A stretch of 30,729 nucleotides of DNA, from positions 1 through 30,729 of IMG/VR virus record IMGVR_UViG_3300036651_000864; one strand, given 5' to 3'. The notes beneath the pieces were generated by a model. The model ran no database searches. It worked only from the letters and a program-made list of their open reading frames with translations, and had not been told where the DNA came from. Of the stretch, positions 28,875-30,729 are shown one piece after another. Each line of letters starts with the position of its first letter. The stretch's first letter is position 1. Source of the DNA: a virus. The position numbers and the translations under genes were made by a program.

Positions 28875-29251
28875 ACCCACTCAACGACATCGAACTCAAT
28901 TACGCGCCAGGTGTTGACCCGAACAAGCGCGTCAAGACCGGCGGCAAAACCAGTGTCGAGGCGGCCGTCGAGTACCTCGAAACGATGGACGAAATGAAGA
29001 GCGTGTTCGACATGGACGGCCTGGAACGTGCTGCCCTGCGCCGCGCAATGGGCTTCGACTTCGATATCACGTTCGCCCCCAGCAAGATATTCGTCAGTGC
29101 CCGCGACCATAAGAAGCTGCGCGTTCACGTCAAGCTCACAGACGGCGACGTCGACGCCAATGGCGACATCATCCCCGGCAAGGTCGAAAGCCGCTTAGCC
29201 GACGCCTGCGTGCGCCTCAAAGCTAAGTTCGATGAGAGGCAGCTTGCGTAA
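28859..29251 (+). CDS. Hypothetical 130-residue protein
   Basis: It overlaps the previous gene by 16 bp. The sequence has a helical middle (VEAAVEYLETMDEMKSVFDMDGLERAALRRAMGFDFD), then strands (ITFAPSKIFVSAR, LRVHVKLTDGDVD) and a basic C-terminal helix. It could be a small head or neck component, given its place before the portal, but no motif confirms this. Confidence 0.6.
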   Translation: MRDKLNPLNDIELNYAPGVDPNKRVKTGGKTSVEAAVEYLETMDEMKSVFDMDGLERAALRRAMGFDFDITFAPSKIFVSARDHKKLRVHVKLTDGDVDANGDIIPGKVESRLADACVRLKAKFDERQLA

Positions 29252-29529
29252 TGTACGGCGAGAAAACCACCACGCACGTCGACGACACCGGCATCGCCAC
29301 GGCACTCGTCGAGAAGTTCATCGCTGGTAAGGTTGCCAAGACGTTCGTGCGCCAGAGCGAAACCGTCCACGTCGCCAACGATAGCGAAGCACTGGCCGAA
29401 CTGCTCAAGCTCATGGACCGTCAAAAGGCTGGCGAAATCCACAGCATCACGTTCGAGTGTGTGCCCGACGACCGCGATGAGCGGCGCATCCACCGCGTAA
29501 AAATGTCATGGATTTGTACGACAACATAA
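29251..29529 (+). CDS. Hypothetical 92-residue protein
   Basis: It starts in a TAATG overlap. The product (THVDDTGIATALVEKFIAGKVAKTFVRQSETVHVAND, then LLKLMDRQKAGEIHSITFECVPDD) is of mixed alpha/beta type. Its last codons contain the -35 box of the portal promoter. No family is recognised. Confidence 0.55.
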   Translation: MYGEKTTTHVDDTGIATALVEKFIAGKVAKTFVRQSETVHVANDSEALAELLKLMDRQKAGEIHSITFECVPDDRDERRIHRVKMSWICTTT

Positions 29530-29541
29530 GCGTGTTATAGT
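29514..29541 (+). promoter_or_regulatory. Promoter for the portal operon
   Basis: TTGTAC (29514-29519), 16 bp, then TATAGT (29536-29541) preceded by TGT as an extended -10. The start is near 29548, leaving a 55-base leader that ends with AAGGGG before the GTG of the portal gene. Confidence 0.6.
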
Positions 29542-29603
29542 AACTGTAAATCCGGCCAACTCCATAACGAGAAGCCTACACAAAACCTTATAAGGGGTAA
29601 CGA

Positions 29604-30729
29604 GTGGCTTCATCGACATCGGCAACAGCGCCGACCAAAAAACTAGCAAAGACTGCCGAGGATAACCCGGCTGGCGACCTGCCAGCAACGACCTCGTCCG
29701 ACAAGACCGACAAAGCTAAAAACCCGTTCCTGACATCCGACCAAGCGCGGGATGCCTACGAGGACGCCTGGAAATGGTACCGCGTCTACATGAACCCGCT
29801 CGACGAGCTCGAACGTATCGCCCGCAACCGGCCCAGCCCGACCATCGACCCGAGCCTGCCGCGCATCACGGACGGCACCACGGCTGGCATTATCCTGGAA
29901 ACACCCAAGCGCGTGTTCGAGCAAGTCCCAACCGGCCACGTCATTAACAAGGATGCCCCCGAACTCGCCCCGATTGCTGACACTATCCTGCGCGAAAAGC
30001 TCTTATTCCTGTACAACCGCCAGGGCAACCTGCTCCAAAAGACCTGGAACATGATAGGCAAGTCGATGACCTACGGCGTAGCCAGCTCGTACACCTTTTT
30101 CACGAGCACCAACGGCAAAATGCACACCGATTTCATCCTGCCCTATGCCAAAGACAGCTTCGCCGAAAAGGGCAAAGTCTATCAGCCCGACAGCAACTTC
30201 CGCTTCCTGCGCAGCTGGTACACCAAGCGTGACATCAAGGCCATAATCGACCGCGAACAGCGCCTGGAAAAGACCCTCAAGGGCTACAAGACGCCCTACG
30301 ACCTGCCAAAGATGGCCGACTGGATGGAATCAGGCCCGCAACAGAAGCCCGTATACCTCATGACCCCGGCCGAAAAGGAAAAAGGCGGCGATACCGGCGG
30401 TTACGAGATGATTCACGTCTTTCAAAAGGGCGTCGGCGCCAATTTCTTCGGTTTCGCGCCCCGATTCGCCGAGGGACAGAACTTATACGTCAAACCCAAC
30501 CCCGACCCGCGCGGTGCAATGCCTATAGATGACCTGTATTGCAACATCGACCTGTCAAACCCGATGGGACGCGGCCAGGTTGAGCTTTGCGGCGGCTTGC
30601 AGAACCTGATGGACCAGCAAATGCAGCTGTACCAGTTCATGAGCACCATCATGCAAGGCCCACCGCTCCAAACTTGGGGCAACGTCAACAAAGCCACGCT
30701 GAAATACCGCCCGAATGCCATCTGGGACA
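29604..30729 (+). CDS. Portal protein (3' partial)
   Basis: The frame opens at GTG 29604, eight bases after AAGGGG, and stays open to the right edge (375 codons). After a Thr/Ser/Lys-rich leader, DAYEDAWKWYRVYMNPLDELERIARNR and PTIDPSLPRITDGTTAG lead into an alternating helical core (LFLYNRQGNLLQKTWNMIGKSMTYGVASSYTFF). The segment NIDLSNPMGRGQVELCGGLQNLMDQQMQLYQFMS is the stem-helix type typical of portals. It would form the 12-subunit ring through which DNA is packaged. Position two operons after terminase supports this. The portal assignment is from pattern and context. Confidence 0.7.
   Translation, partial: MASSTSATAPTKKLAKTAEDNPAGDLPATTSSDKTDKAKNPFLTSDQARDAYEDAWKWYRVYMNPLDELERIARNRPSPTIDPSLPRITDGTTAGIILETPKRVFEQVPTGHVINKDAPELAPIADTILREKLLFLYNRQGNLLQKTWNMIGKSMTYGVASSYTFFTSTNGKMHTDFILPYAKDSFAEKGKVYQPDSNFRFLRSWYTKRDIKAIIDREQRLEKTLKGYKTPYDLPKMADWMESGPQQKPVYLMTPAEKEKGGDTGGYEMIHVFQKGVGANFFGFAPRFAEGQNLYVKPNPDPRGAMPIDDLYCNIDLSNPMGRGQVELCGGLQNLMDQQMQLYQFMSTIMQGPPLQTWGNVNKATLKYRPNAIWD

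Noticed and set aside
1-30729. Integrase, transposase, insertion sequence or rRNA
   Set aside because: None of the reading frames I judged real shows recombinase or transposase motifs, and no rRNA-like sequence was seen, so lysogeny cannot be inferred from this window.

Overview
This window is part of a tailed double-stranded DNA bacteriophage genome (or a prophage-like contig). It holds a small terminase subunit, a large terminase carried on two reading frames, a portal gene running off the right edge, a large virion protein running in from the left edge, podovirus-type adaptor and nozzle candidates, a LamG-bearing receptor protein, an endolysin and a holin candidate. No clear bacterial housekeeping gene is present. 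The host cannot be named. TAA, TAG and TGA are all stops, AGGAGG-type ribosome binding sites are common and promoters resemble the bacterial housekeeping consensus, so the host reads the standard bacterial code. The endolysin (C39-like peptidase plus LysM) and the fibre head would fit a Gram-positive or Patescibacteria-like host, but that is a weak inference.

Layout. (1) 1-10402, rightward: end of the late operon, with an internal or ejection protein, adaptor, nozzle, fibre, endolysin, holin and a VRR-NUC nuclease. (2) 10377-16561, leftward: tightly overlapping early or replication-recombination operon, with a single-strand annealing protein, a YqaJ/lambda-type exonuclease, an AAA+ ATPase, a NinB-like protein, a helix-turn-helix protein and many tiny proteins. 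(3) 16562-18604: regulatory region with one short rightward gene, a leftward group of small genes, an atypical tRNA and a divergent promoter pair with operator-like palindromes. (4) 18605-20949: rightward operon of small genes ending in two conserved phage proteins. (5) 20951-21510: a non-coding tract of degenerate GGYNN pentamers, followed by a tRNA-like element and a CAU tRNA. (6) 21753-24326: a structured leader with a terminator, a replication-initiator candidate with an iteron origin inside its gene, a DUF559-type nuclease and Cys-rich small proteins. (7) 24308 to the end: late promoter, terminase genes, a HAD-like phosphatase, small proteins and portal. Because late genes occupy both edges, the genome probably continues from the portal through missing scaffold and capsid genes back to the left edge.

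How it fits together. The origin candidate (six 11-bp iterons plus an AT-rich stretch inside the initiator gene) has the lambda O/ori arrangement. The leftward operon would supply recombination-based end processing. Control appears to centre on 18500-18575, where a palindromic TTGCAA can serve as the -35 box of two opposing promoters. Related operator-like repeats lie there and at the 18057-18084 promoter, and a ribbon-helix-helix candidate lies just downstream of the latter. The features that known families explain least are the pentamer tract, the terminator-abutted initiator leader, the divided terminase and several apparently leaderless genes.
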